Source: Acinetobacter piscicola (GTDB lineage Bacteria; Pseudomonadota; Gammaproteobacteria; Pseudomonadales; Moraxellaceae). From it: DNA of 64,000 bases. The translations under genes and the position numbers were made by a program. Positions 56,085 through 64,000 of this stretch are shown in pieces (within the stretch, counting starts at the first letter, position 1; each line of letters begins with the position of its first letter). Below the pieces are notes generated by a model, which saw nothing but the letters and a program-made list of their open reading frames with translations, had not been told where the DNA came from and made no database searches. The stretch is from positions 154,611 through 218,610 of the forward strand of contig NZ_NIFO01000006.1 of the NCBI RefSeq assembly GCF_002233755.1, written 5' to 3'.

Positions 56085-56305
56085 CACAAATACTCTTAAT
56101 TGGGTTAGTCTTGGCTGATTCACAACAAATTTGTTATATATCAGAGGTAGAGTAGAGTTTCAATCAATAATAATTACAAAATTAGGCTAAATAAAAGTAG
56201 TAATTTGTCTATGAATAATGAATATTCATAAACTGTCATGAAACATTGTTAGTCTAAATTCAGTACACCTAAAACAAACGACCAAAACCTAGAGAGGGCG
56301 AGGCT

Positions 56306-56674
56306 ATGACCCGTGATTATGAAAAATTTCCTGAAGACGATAACGGTAATTTACTTTGGCAAATGCAAGAAGATGGTGATGATTTAGAAGAAATTCATGA
56401 AATTGAATTTTCTATGTATTTCAAAACACAACAACTTGCGGAAAAGTGTGCCATTCATCTCTTACTCGAAGAGCAAAAAATTTCCTTATATTTAGATGAG
56501 GAAATTCAGCCGAATGAATGGGTGATTACAGCATATGTCAATTTAATGCCAGAACATGAAGATATTACCGATTTAGAACAATGGTTTACTAAAATCGCTG
56601 AACAATTTGAAGGTGAATACGATGGTTGGGGTTGTACCGCTTATGTATTTGATATTGACGACGAAGATGAATAG
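56306..56674 (+). CDS. rraB: RNase E activity regulator RraB
   Basis: A 122-residue acidic cytoplasmic protein with RraB family features: the DGDDLEEIHEIEFSMYF opening, EWVITAYVNLMPEHEDI, and FEGEYDGWGC. RraB binds RNase E and changes its substrate choice. GAGAGGG lies just upstream. A 13-bp hairpin follows 55 nt after the stop. Confidence 0.85.
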   Translation: MTRDYEKFPEDDNGNLLWQMQEDGDDLEEIHEIEFSMYFKTQQLAEKCAIHLLLEEQKISLYLDEEIQPNEWVITAYVNLMPEHEDITDLEQWFTKIAEQFEGEYDGWGCTAYVFDIDDEDE

Positions 56675-56728
56675 GTCATTTGTATATTTGCCTTAAAATT
56701 TTAAATCGGATTTTGGATGGTATAACAG

Positions 56729-56763
56729 GGATGGTATTGACTGTAAATTGGTCAATACCATCC
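56729..56763. terminator. 13-bp perfect hairpin after rraB
   Basis: GGATGGTATTGAC (56729-56741) pairs exactly with GTCAATACCATCC (56751-56763) around a 9-nt loop. It has no T-run. The rest of 56675-57016 is AT-rich without a gene. Confidence 0.5.
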
Positions 56764-57016
56764 TAAAAATAAATGATTTAATCATTATCATCTAAGTTTT
56801 AGACCATTGAAAAATTTAAAATTATGGTAAATTTCTTATTACTGATGCTAAAAGAAAATGATAAATAGCAATACTTAAATCATAAAAATATCTAATGGTT
56901 TTTATACTCAAATTTAAGAGCTAATAATGCAATATGAAATAAAAAATATACAGATAAAATTTAAGCGAGCAGTACACTGAAACTTCGTTAAAAAAATAAA
57001 ATTCAAGGATTTGAAC

Positions 57017-57463
57017 ATGACGAGTACTGTAAAATTACATCGAGTTTTTAGTGCACCTGCTGAACGTGTTTATCGGGCATTTCTAGATCCTGATGCATTG
57101 GTCAAATGGATGCCTCCACATGGGTTTACGGCTAAAGTACATCATAGTGATGTTACGGTGGGCGGTTCTTATAAAATGTCGTTCACCAATTTTTCTACAG
57201 GAACAACCCATTCATTTGGGGGGACTTATGAAGAGTTGGTTCCTAACCAGCGCATTCGTTATTTTGATGAATTTGATAACCCTGAATTAGCTGGGAAAAT
57301 TGAAGTTATTATTGAATTAAAAGCAGTATTAGTCGGAACAGAAGTGAATATTACCCAGTCTGGTATTCCCGATGTCATTCCTGTCGAAGCTTGCTATTTA
57401 GGTTGGCAAGAGTCATTACAGTTATTGGGCTTATTGGTCAATCCAACGATTCCTGATCAGTAA
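57017..57463 (+). CDS. SRPBCC/AHSA1-family protein
   Basis: A 148-residue START-like protein with the AHSA1 pattern: RVFSAPAERVYRAFLDPDALVKWMPP, a central beta sheet, and a C-terminal helix with GWQESLQLL. The family binds hydrophobic ligands or assists folding. AAGG lies 10 nt before the ATG. The frame extends two codons to TTG 57011. Ligand unknown. Confidence 0.8.
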   Translation: MTSTVKLHRVFSAPAERVYRAFLDPDALVKWMPPHGFTAKVHHSDVTVGGSYKMSFTNFSTGTTHSFGGTYEELVPNQRIRYFDEFDNPELAGKIEVIIELKAVLVGTEVNITQSGIPDVIPVEACYLGWQESLQLLGLLVNPTIPDQ

Positions 57464-57606
57464 GCAGAATAAAAGTGGATAGATATAGAGATCTATTTAA
57501 TTAAAGTTAAAACAGAGTGATATAAGACTTTTCTCAACAAGGGTAAATTGTTTGGGGAAAGTCAGTTTAGATGCTCAATGATAATAAAAGTAATTGTGAG
57601 GTCAAC

Positions 57607-57960
57607 ATGACGATCCAAACCAAGAGAATTTATGAGGCAATATCTGAGTCGGATGGAAAGCGCGTTCTTGTAGATCGCCTTTGGCCAAGAGGAATTAAAA
57701 AAGAAACAGCTCAAATTGATTGGTGGGCGAAGGACATTACTCCGTCAAATGAGCTTCGAAAATGGTATCACGAAGACATGGAGGGGCGTTGGGATGAATT
57801 CCAGCAAAAATACCAAGCAGAACTTTCCAATGATTCCACTGCATTAGGAGAATTAAAAGCAATCTCAGAAAAAGAAACGGTGACCTTAATTTCGGCAGTG
57901 AAAAATATAGATCATAGCCATGTAACGGTACTGATCAAAGTCTTACAGCAGCATAAATAG
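57607..57960 (+). CDS. DUF488 family protein
   Basis: A 117-residue protein with the DUF488 start and motif VLVDRLWPRGIKKE, followed by WYHEDMEGRWDEF. The function of the family is not established. GTGAGG lies just upstream of ATG 57607; an ATG 12 codons earlier is less likely. Confidence 0.8.
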   Translation: MTIQTKRIYEAISESDGKRVLVDRLWPRGIKKETAQIDWWAKDITPSNELRKWYHEDMEGRWDEFQQKYQAELSNDSTALGELKAISEKETVTLISAVKNIDHSHVTVLIKVLQQHK

Positions 57961-58047
57961 TAAAATCCCTTAACAAAAATATGTGATTTAACTTTATGAA
58001 AAATATAAAAATGCTATGATGGTGTTTTGATTATTTTTGAGGTTTTT

Positions 58048-58392
58048 ATGTCTTTCCCAAATTGCCCTAAATGTAGTTCTGAATATACTTATGAAGACCA
58101 TGGTGTTTTGATTTGTCCTGAATGTGCACATGAATGGAAAGTGGGGGAGCCTGCACTAGCTGAGGAAACCAGTATCATTAAAGATGCAGTTGGTAATATT
58201 TTACTGGATGGCGACACTGTTACGGTCATTAAAGATTTAAGAATAAAAGGCTCATCATCCGTTGTGAAAGTGGGTACTAAAGTAAAAAATATTCGATTAC
58301 TTGTAGATTCAAGCGATGGACATGATATCGATTGTAAAATTGAAGGCATTGGCCCAATGAAATTGAAATCTGAGTTTGTTAAAAAAGCGTAA
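58048..58392 (+). CDS. yjdM: zinc-ribbon PhnA/YjdM-family protein
   Basis: A 114-residue protein with an N-terminal zinc ribbon (CPKC and CPEC) and the YjdM body ([25 protein letters not shown]). The family was named for phosphonate use but its actual function is unclear. TGAGG precedes ATG 58048; the frame begins seven codons earlier. Confidence 0.85.
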   Translation: MSFPNCPKCSSEYTYEDHGVLICPECAHEWKVGEPALAEETSIIKDAVGNILLDGDTVTVIKDLRIKGSSSVVKVGTKVKNIRLLVDSSDGHDIDCKIEGIGPMKLKSEFVKKA

Positions 58393-58677
58393 TTTTTGTA
58401 GCTGATCATCTCTAGCTCAATGATTCATCATGTTGAGCTTTGATTTACAATCAAATTATTGAGCTCTATATTTAAAGATTTGTTTTTTCTTCGCTGTAAA
58501 TCTAAAATCCATTGAAGTAATGACCAAAATATCCACATTATTAAAATTACATTTATAAACAATAAAATATGCTTTAGAAGCTGAGCAAATCATTTATATT
58601 TTAACCAAGTGGCGTAATTTATATCCAATACAACGCTGTGAAATACAAAAACTGAAAATAATGAAGAGGTAATGAAC

Positions 58678-59019
58678 ATGTCGGGATGGTATGAAATTAG
58701 TCAGGCAAAAGACGAACAATATCGTTTTGTGTTAAAAGCTGGAAATGGAGAGGTGATTCTGACCAGCGAGCTATATAAAGCAAAAGCTTCAGCGACGAAT
58801 GGGATTGCTTCAGTACAAAAAAATAGCGTAGATGATGCAAGATATGATCGTCTAGAAGCGAAGAATGGAAAGCCTTATTTCAATTTAAAAGCTGCAAACC
58901 ATCAAATTATTGGGACAAGCCAATTCTATTCAGGGGATGCTGCACGAGATAACGGCATTGAATCTGTAAAGAAGAATGGTCCATCAGAGAAAATTAAAGA
59001 TCTAACATTAGATGTATAA
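58678..59019 (+). CDS. yegP: YegP-family protein (tandem DUF1508)
   Basis: A 113-residue protein with two DUF1508 repeats: FVLKAGNGEVILTSELY and FNLKAANHQIIGTSQFY. It closely resembles E. coli YegP (MSGWYEIS versus MAGWFELS). AGAGG lies 8 nt before the ATG at 58678. The function is not established. Confidence 0.85.
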   Translation: MSGWYEISQAKDEQYRFVLKAGNGEVILTSELYKAKASATNGIASVQKNSVDDARYDRLEAKNGKPYFNLKAANHQIIGTSQFYSGDAARDNGIESVKKNGPSEKIKDLTLDV

Positions 59020-59036
59020 TTAAGATCTATAGAACG

Positions 59037-59064
59037 AAAGCATGTCATTTGACATGCTTTTTTA
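59037..59064 (+). terminator. terminator of yegP
   Basis: AAAGCATGTCA pairs with TGACATGCTTT around a 2-nt loop and runs into six T. Confidence 0.85.
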
Positions 59065-59108
59065 GTTTTGAAGCACAAAGGTTTTGAAGCAAAGGTTTTG
59101 AAAAGGTT
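59065..59108. repeat. short degenerate direct repeats
   Basis: Three tandem units of TTTTGAAGCAAAGG type (16, 14 and 11 nt) follow the terminator. The spacer up to 59394 is AT-rich; no gene is seen. Confidence 0.4.
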
Positions 59109-59394
59109 CATTTTACTTTCATCTTATAAAATGATTTAGGCTTCTAAGCCTAATATTTCTGTCCATTTTTTGACAACAATCTTTGATAATAATTATAAAG
59201 AATTGAATCAATCATAAAATTATTGTGGTTGTTTTTTCATCTTTAAATGAAGCCACGACTTAAAAGTTTTGAGAAGATGTATCGGTTAAACAAATAAAAC
59301 ATTTGTTGGATATCGTTAAAAAAATGCACAAATTAATTATCATAATGATAATATAATGTTAATTGCATCACAAATAAAAAGAATGGGCTTTTGA

Positions 59395-59859
59395 ATGGAA
59401 ATTAAAATTGACGGTAATCGAAAGATTGTTGACGAAGTATTATCACAAATTAAGCAATGGGATGATGCTATCATTGGTCAGCAGGTTGATCATTTGCTTG
59501 ATCATTGTGCTGCTGATATCAGCATGTTTGATGTGAGTACTCAATTAGATGGTATAAGTGCATATAAACAAGAATGGGAAAAATTCAGCCCATATTTTAA
59601 TGCAAATGTGCAGATTGTTCGTCGTGATATTAAAATTTATGCATCAGATGAATTAGCAGTTCTACACTGTCACTCTAAAATTGAAAATAATCTATTGAAA
59701 GATAAAGTAAAAATGCCTTGGTGTCGCACGACACTATGTTTGAAAAAGCAACAAGGTCAATGGTTGGTCGTGCATCAACATATTTCAATGCCCGTTGATA
59801 TGATGACGGGAAAAGCCATTATTTTAAAAGATAGTCCAAAATTGAGACTGGTGATTTAA
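59395..59859 (+). CDS. SnoaL/NTF2-like protein
   Basis: A 154-residue protein with the cone-shaped NTF2-like layout: an N-terminal helix DEVLSQIKQWDDAI, then KYAADISMFDVS-like strands, and a C-terminal strand WLVVHQHISMPVD, as in SnoaL-like ketosteroid-isomerase relatives. No signal peptide. Family members range from enzymes to scaffold proteins; the role here is not known. Confidence 0.7.
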   Translation: MEIKIDGNRKIVDEVLSQIKQWDDAIIGQQVDHLLDHCAADISMFDVSTQLDGISAYKQEWEKFSPYFNANVQIVRRDIKIYASDELAVLHCHSKIENNLLKDKVKMPWCRTTLCLKKQQGQWLVVHQHISMPVDMMTGKAIILKDSPKLRLVI

Positions 59860-59877
59860 ATTTTATTCAAATACTAA

Positions 59878-59924
59878 CTCTCCTCTCAAGGATAAAATCT
59901 AAACGTCTTTGAGGTGGAGGATTG
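59878..59924. repeat. REP-like intergenic palindrome
   Basis: CTCC (59880-59883) pairs with GGAG (59916-59919), with inner CTCAA/TTGAG, giving an imperfect palindrome with pyrimidine- and purine-rich arms, like the one at 28311-28368. Confidence 0.35.
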
Positions 59925-60055
59925 GGTATAAATCACGGGAATTTGAAATAAATACAATAAAATTTAGAGATGAGGTCATTTAAACACTGTTAGGGGCTTG
60001 TATGAAGCGCCAAGATTTGAAAAAATCATGAAAATAATCTCATAAAGAAAACAAA

Positions 60056-61225
60056 ATGCCAAACTCACAGTTCTCAAAGCTCGGATGGCTTAGACCATTA
60101 AATGCGAGAAATCCGCAAGAGTCTCATCGTGCTGCAACACCGCTAGAATTATTATTCGATTTAATTTTTGTCGTTGCGATTGCTACAGCAGGACAACAAT
60201 TACATCACAGCATTATTGAAAATCATCTATCACAAGGTTTAACACTGTATTTTGCTGTGTTTTTTGCACTGTGGTGGGCTTGGATGAATTTTACTTGGTT
60301 TGCCTCAGCTTATGATAATGATGATGCGCTTTATCGTGTCATGACCTTTGTCCAAATTTCGGGTTCATTGGTGGTCGCTGCTGGTATTCCACGAGTTTTC
60401 GAACAACAAAATTTTGACATGATTTTCATTGGTTATGTGATTATGCGATTGGCTTTGGTCACACAATGGTTTCGTGCCGCTAAGCATGACCCTGAGCGCA
60501 AGCAGATCGCATTAAAATATGCCTTTGGTATTATCGCTGTTCAAATTTTGTGGTTATTTTTCCAATTTAGTCCAATTAATTTCACAATCTATTTATTTGC
60601 ATTACTAGCATTGCTAGAGCTAAGTATTCCCGTTTTTGCTGAAACGAATGATATGACGCCGTGGCATCGTCATCATATTGCAGAACGTTATGGTTTATTA
60701 ACCATTATTGTATTAGGTGAATCCATCATTGGTTGCTTTGCTGCAATTTCAGATGCCATGAATAATGCACTCTTTGGTAAAGAGCTCTGGTTTCTGACAG
60801 CAGGAGGCTTGCTAATAATGTTTACGATGTGGTGGGCTTATTTTGACCATAGTGTTGTCGAACATTTAAATAGTAAAAAACGTACATTTATTTGGGGCTA
60901 CGGTCACTTTTTTATTTTTGTGAGTATTGCTGCTTTAGGTGCAGGTTTGGCAGCAGCAGTCGATGTTGTTTCACATAAAGCGGAAGTTTCATCAGAACTG
61001 GTTGCTTATTTCATTGCGATTTCTCTCGTTGTTTATAGCGGATGTTTGTGGTTATTGCAGGATATTTATCATCTTTCAGGATTTAGGAAATGGATTTATC
61101 CAGTGTCAGCGGCCATTGTACTCTGTATTCCTCTGTTTATTCATAGCTTAGGTTATAGTGTTTTTGCAATTGCCGTTGTTTATGCACTGCGTCTAATTCT
61201 TTCAAAATGTCTTTTAGCGAAGTAA
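60056..61225 (+). CDS. low-temperature-requirement protein A (LtrA) family
   Basis: A 389-residue polytopic membrane protein with about ten helices. It starts with the family block ELLFDLIFVVAIA and contains FFALWWAWMNFTWFASAYD and HIAERYGLLTIIVLGESII. The family was named in Listeria for cold growth; its biochemical function is unknown. A Nudix hydrolase gene begins 4 nt after its stop. Confidence 0.85.
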   Translation: MPNSQFSKLGWLRPLNARNPQESHRAATPLELLFDLIFVVAIATAGQQLHHSIIENHLSQGLTLYFAVFFALWWAWMNFTWFASAYDNDDALYRVMTFVQISGSLVVAAGIPRVFEQQNFDMIFIGYVIMRLALVTQWFRAAKHDPERKQIALKYAFGIIAVQILWLFFQFSPINFTIYLFALLALLELSIPVFAETNDMTPWHRHHIAERYGLLTIIVLGESIIGCFAAISDAMNNALFGKELWFLTAGGLLIMFTMWWAYFDHSVVEHLNSKKRTFIWGYGHFFIFVSIAALGAGLAAAVDVVSHKAEVSSELVAYFIAISLVVYSGCLWLLQDIYHLSGFRKWIYPVSAAIVLCIPLFIHSLGYSVFAIAVVYALRLILSKCLLAK

Positions 61226-61229
61226 GCTG

Positions 61230-61634
61230 ATGGGGTTCCACGACTTTTATCGTTTAAGTTCGCATGCTGTTATTTTCAATACAAATAACCAGGTTCTACA
61301 CTTGAAGGCAACCTATGCAGATTGTGCATGGGGCTTGCCCGGTGGTGGTTTGGATCAAGGGGAAACCATTCACCAAGCTTTAGTTCGTGAATGTTTTGAA
61401 GAGTTGGGTTGTGATATTTCTATTGAATATTTATCAGGGGTCTATTTTCATTCAACTGTGAACTCACATGCTTTTATTTTCCGCTGTCAGATTACAGAAG
61501 GGCAAATCATTCAATTGAGTGATGAGCATTCTGAATACTGTTGGTTTGATTTGGCAGAGTTATCATCTGTACAAAGAATTCGAGTTGAAGATTGTTTGGC
61601 TTTTGAGGGACAGGTGCAGAGTAGAGCATTTTAG
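61230..61634 (+). CDS. Nudix hydrolase
   Basis: A 134-residue Nudix-fold protein with the complete Nudix box: GGGLDQGETIHQALVREC followed by FEELG. Nudix enzymes cleave nucleoside diphosphates linked to another group. The specific substrate is unknown. It starts 4 nt after the LtrA-like gene and is probably translated with it. A strong bidirectional terminator follows. Confidence 0.85.
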   Translation: MGFHDFYRLSSHAVIFNTNNQVLHLKATYADCAWGLPGGGLDQGETIHQALVRECFEELGCDISIEYLSGVYFHSTVNSHAFIFRCQITEGQIIQLSDEHSEYCWFDLAELSSVQRIRVEDCLAFEGQVQSRAF

Positions 61635-61662
61635 TTAGAATGCATTGTTGAAATAGAAGCAA

Positions 61663-61693
61663 TAAAAAACAGGTCATAAAGACCTGTTTTTTA
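61663..61693. terminator. bidirectional terminator
   Basis: AAAAAACAGGTC and GACCTGTTTTTT flank ATAAA, between the Nudix gene and the convergent glucose dehydrogenase gene. Confidence 0.85.
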
Positions 61694-61716
61694 TTTTGTA
61701 ATGATCAGTTTGATGA

Positions 61717-64000
61717 TTAATCTGGCAATGCATAAGCAACTAATGAGTCACCCATTTTCGTCCCAAATGAACCATGACCACCCGCCATAATGACAACATA
61801 TTGTTTGCCATTACTTTCATAAGTCATAGGTGTTGCTTGACCGCCCGCAGGTAATCTGCCTTTCCAAAGTTCATCACCATTGCTGACATTGATAGCACGG
61901 ATATAATTATCTTGTGTACCACCAACGAACATCACATTCCCTGCAGTTGATATCGAACCACCTAACATTGGAACGCCCATTTTAAATGGAGGTAATGGAA
62001 TACCCGGTAAGCTGTCACGAATCGTCCCGATACGACGTTTCCAAGCCACATTGTGTGTTTTCAAATCTACACCAGCAACATAACCCCATGCAGGTTGTTT
62101 GCATGGCAAGCCAAATGGAGACAAGAAAGCACTGATTTCTACACCATAAGGTACGCCGTACATCGGTTGTACGCCCGCTTCGGTACCTGCGCCTTTCGCT
62201 GTTTTTGCACGATTTGGATCGGCAGGAATCAACTTAGATACAAATGGCAAGCCAATTGGATTCATTACGGCAATTTGACGATCAGGATTGACCGACATAC
62301 CACCCCATTCAAACACACCTAAGTTACCTGGGAAAACCAACGTACCGTTTTCAGAAGGTGGCGTATAAATACCGTCATAATTTAATTTATGGAATGACAC
62401 ACGACAGATCAATTGGTCAAACATGGTTGCACCCCACATTTGTTTATCTGTCAATTTCTCTTTTGGTGCTAAATCAAAATCTGAGAAAGGTTGAGTTGGT
62501 GAATAACGTTCACCTTTGGTTTGTGGGCCAAGTTTTACAGTTTGTGGTACTGGTTTTTCATTGATTGGAACAATGGCTTTACCATTACGACGGTCTAAAA
62601 CAAATGCATTACCCGTTTTAGTTAAGACATAAATTGCGGGAACAGTTTGTCCAGTCTTATCTTGAATATCTGCAAGGGTCGGTTGTGACGGTACATCCAT
62701 ATCCCATAAATCATGATGGGTTGTTTGGAAGTTCCAAATCAATTTACCTGTTGTTGCATTTAGCGCAAGCATAGAGTTGGCATAACGTTCATGCAATTCT
62801 GTACGGTTACCACCCCAAATATCGGGTGTACCTACACCTGTAGGAACATAGACGATATCAAGTTTTGCATCATAAGCCAGTGGAGCCCATGCATTGGGTG
62901 AGTTTTGTACATAAGTTTGACCCGGAGCAGGAATCTTATTTGGATCTTCCGCACCTGTATCAAATACCCATAATAATGCACCAGTATTCACATCATAACC
63001 ACGGATAACACCTGAAGGTTCTTCTGTTGAATAGTTGTCAGTGGTTGAACCCGCGATAATAATCGTTGTACCTGTAACCACAGGAGGAGAGGTTGGGATA
63101 TAACCGCCCGGATAAGGGAAAGGCATATCTTTTTGTAAATCTACTTCCCCATTACGACCAAAGTCACTACATGCTTTACCTGTATCGGCATTGACTGCAA
63201 CGATACGACCATCATTCACAGGTAAAATAACTTTACGTGGACATTCTGCTGATGCTGATTTTTTAGCTTGTAAGCTTGCTGCAAATCCAACAGTGTTGGC
63301 TGCATCATAGTATGAAACACCACGACAAGTTAAATGCTGGAAAGTATGATCTGCTTTTAATTTTGGATCAAAAACCCATTTTTCTTTACCTGTTACTGGA
63401 TCAAGTGAAACCAGTTTTTGGTGTGTTGTACAAATGTACATATTATTACCGATTTTAATCGGCGTAACCTGATTGGTGGTTTCACCAGAGTCTTTATCTG
63501 TTTTAAAATCTTTGGTGTGATATTCCCAAGCCACTTTCAAATCTTTTACGTTCTTTTCATTAATTTGAGTCAATGGAGAATAACGTAAACCTGATTGAGT
63601 ACGACCATAAGCAGGCCAGTCACCATCTGCGATACCTTCAATTGCGGCAGGTGTAGGTTGGTTACTTGATAATGTCCCACGAATTTCTTGTGGATCATTG
63701 AAAATAGAATACACCATCACAGCAATGGTAATTGCCAAAGTACCAGATAACGCAATTTTGGCATTTTTAGCATCGAAGCCACGAGTCACTGCTGGAATGA
63801 GTAACCATAAGCCAAACACACCTAAAATATCTAAACGAGGTGCGAGTGCAAAGAAGTCTGAACCAACTTCCCAGAGTCCCCAAACAACTGTTCCGAGTAC
63901 CAATGCCGCATAGACCAATAACGCTGTGCTGTTTAACTTACGCAATAAAATTGCTGTCGCAATGAAGAATAAACCTGGGTGGTGTATCAAAAAGTATGCT
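61717..64000 (-). CDS. gcd: PQQ-dependent membrane glucose dehydrogenase (partial)
   Basis: The frame is open to the right edge, so the 5' end is outside the window; about 760 residues are visible. The N-terminal part has several membrane helices, then the PQQ-binding beta-propeller starts at WPAYGRTQSG. Hallmarks are FQHLTCRGV (His of the cofactor site), HHDLWDMD, FPGNLGVFEWGG and QATPMTYESNGKQYV. It oxidises glucose to gluconolactone in the periplasm and passes electrons to ubiquinone. Motifs follow the Acinetobacter enzyme closely. An apparent TTG start at 63990 is not the true start. Confidence 0.95.
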   Translation of the reverse strand, partial: AYFLIHHPGLFFIATAILLRKLNSTALLVYAALVLGTVVWGLWEVGSDFFALAPRLDILGVFGLWLLIPAVTRGFDAKNAKIALSGTLAITIAVMVYSIFNDPQEIRGTLSSNQPTPAAIEGIADGDWPAYGRTQSGLRYSPLTQINEKNVKDLKVAWEYHTKDFKTDKDSGETTNQVTPIKIGNNMYICTTHQKLVSLDPVTGKEKWVFDPKLKADHTFQHLTCRGVSYYDAANTVGFAASLQAKKSASAECPRKVILPVNDGRIVAVNADTGKACSDFGRNGEVDLQKDMPFPYPGGYIPTSPPVVTGTTIIIAGSTTDNYSTEEPSGVIRGYDVNTGALLWVFDTGAEDPNKIPAPGQTYVQNSPNAWAPLAYDAKLDIVYVPTGVGTPDIWGGNRTELHERYANSMLALNATTGKLIWNFQTTHHDLWDMDVPSQPTLADIQDKTGQTVPAIYVLTKTGNAFVLDRRNGKAIVPINEKPVPQTVKLGPQTKGERYSPTQPFSDFDLAPKEKLTDKQMWGATMFDQLICRVSFHKLNYDGIYTPPSENGTLVFPGNLGVFEWGGMSVNPDRQIAVMNPIGLPFVSKLIPADPNRAKTAKGAGTEAGVQPMYGVPYGVEISAFLSPFGLPCKQPAWGYVAGVDLKTHNVAWKRRIGTIRDSLPGIPLPPFKMGVPMLGGSISTAGNVMFVGGTQDNYIRAINVSNGDELWKGRLPAGGQATPMTYESNGKQYVVIMAGGHGSFGTKMGDSLVAYALPD

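Noticed and set aside
1..64000. CRISPR arrays, tRNA/rRNA genes, prophage or insertion sequences
   Set aside because: I found no regular spaced repeats, transposase-like frames, phage structural genes or tRNA cloverleaf sequences.

Overview
The window is a piece of a low-GC gammaproteobacterial chromosome, almost certainly Acinetobacter (species not determined). The signs are an Acinetobacter-type OmpA, a membrane PQQ glucose dehydrogenase, the rplM-rpsI and sspA-sspB gene pairs, and AT-rich spacers with many simple hairpin terminators. I found no rRNA, tRNA, prophage, insertion sequence or CRISPR array. Most of the window is core housekeeping sequence, broken up by small variable patches that hold broken genes, paralogue clusters and defence-like genes.

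Layout. 1-5.2 kb: thiolase start (cut by the window edge), an orphan type IV pilin-like protein, ompA with a good promoter, an OmpA-domain lipoprotein, a C39-like protein, and the RNA ligase rtcB. Ahead of rtcB lies a probable 190-nt leader RNA with its own promoter, a 9-codon ORF and a terminator. 5.2-13.6 kb: lysP-rsmC, xanP, typA, mscL, a lipoprotein and ppiC-mutM. 14-22.6 kb: a TonB receptor close to PqqU/YncD, an old-yellow-enzyme reductase, an AEC carrier, a Sel1-repeat protein, dsbC, a frameshifted phosphatase pseudogene, and a soluble PQQ-type sugar dehydrogenase homologue. 22.6-31 kb: a lone OLD-family ATPase/nuclease, ygfZ, an isolated acnD, then a small AT-rich variable patch with a HEPN-like protein, a decayed gene and two very small genes. 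31-36 kb: short membrane or secreted proteins of unknown function, including a gene split by an in-frame TAG and a pair of tandem paralogues.

36-39 kb holds a diguanylate cyclase converging on a three-gene operon (receiver/winged-helix-like protein, MglA-like GTPase, roadblock protein). 39-46 kb is the ribosomal protein and stringent-starvation region (rplM-rpsI, sspA-sspB), then a candidate small RNA and the pdxA-rsmA-apaH operon. 46-49 kb has three DUF2147 paralogues around a glycosyltransferase-like gene. 49-56.7 kb: hflX followed by cidA/lrgB-type genes, an acyltransferase, a phospholipase-D lipoprotein, a metallophosphoesterase, an L7/L12-like membrane protein and rraB. Between hflX and the acyltransferase sits a 47-codon ORF that reads through only with a -1 frameshift at A AAA AAG. 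57-64 kb: small stress or accessory proteins, LtrA, a Nudix hydrolase, and the PQQ-dependent membrane glucose dehydrogenase, which runs off the window.

How the genes fit together: a PQQ receptor, a PQQ-type soluble dehydrogenase and a PQQ membrane glucose dehydrogenase lie in one window, with no PQQ biosynthesis gene seen here. Translation and RNA maintenance is also well represented (rtcB, rsmC, rsmA, typA, hflX, rraB, rplM, rpsI). Where the first start codon of an open frame had no ribosome binding site, I moved the start to the nearest supported ATG.
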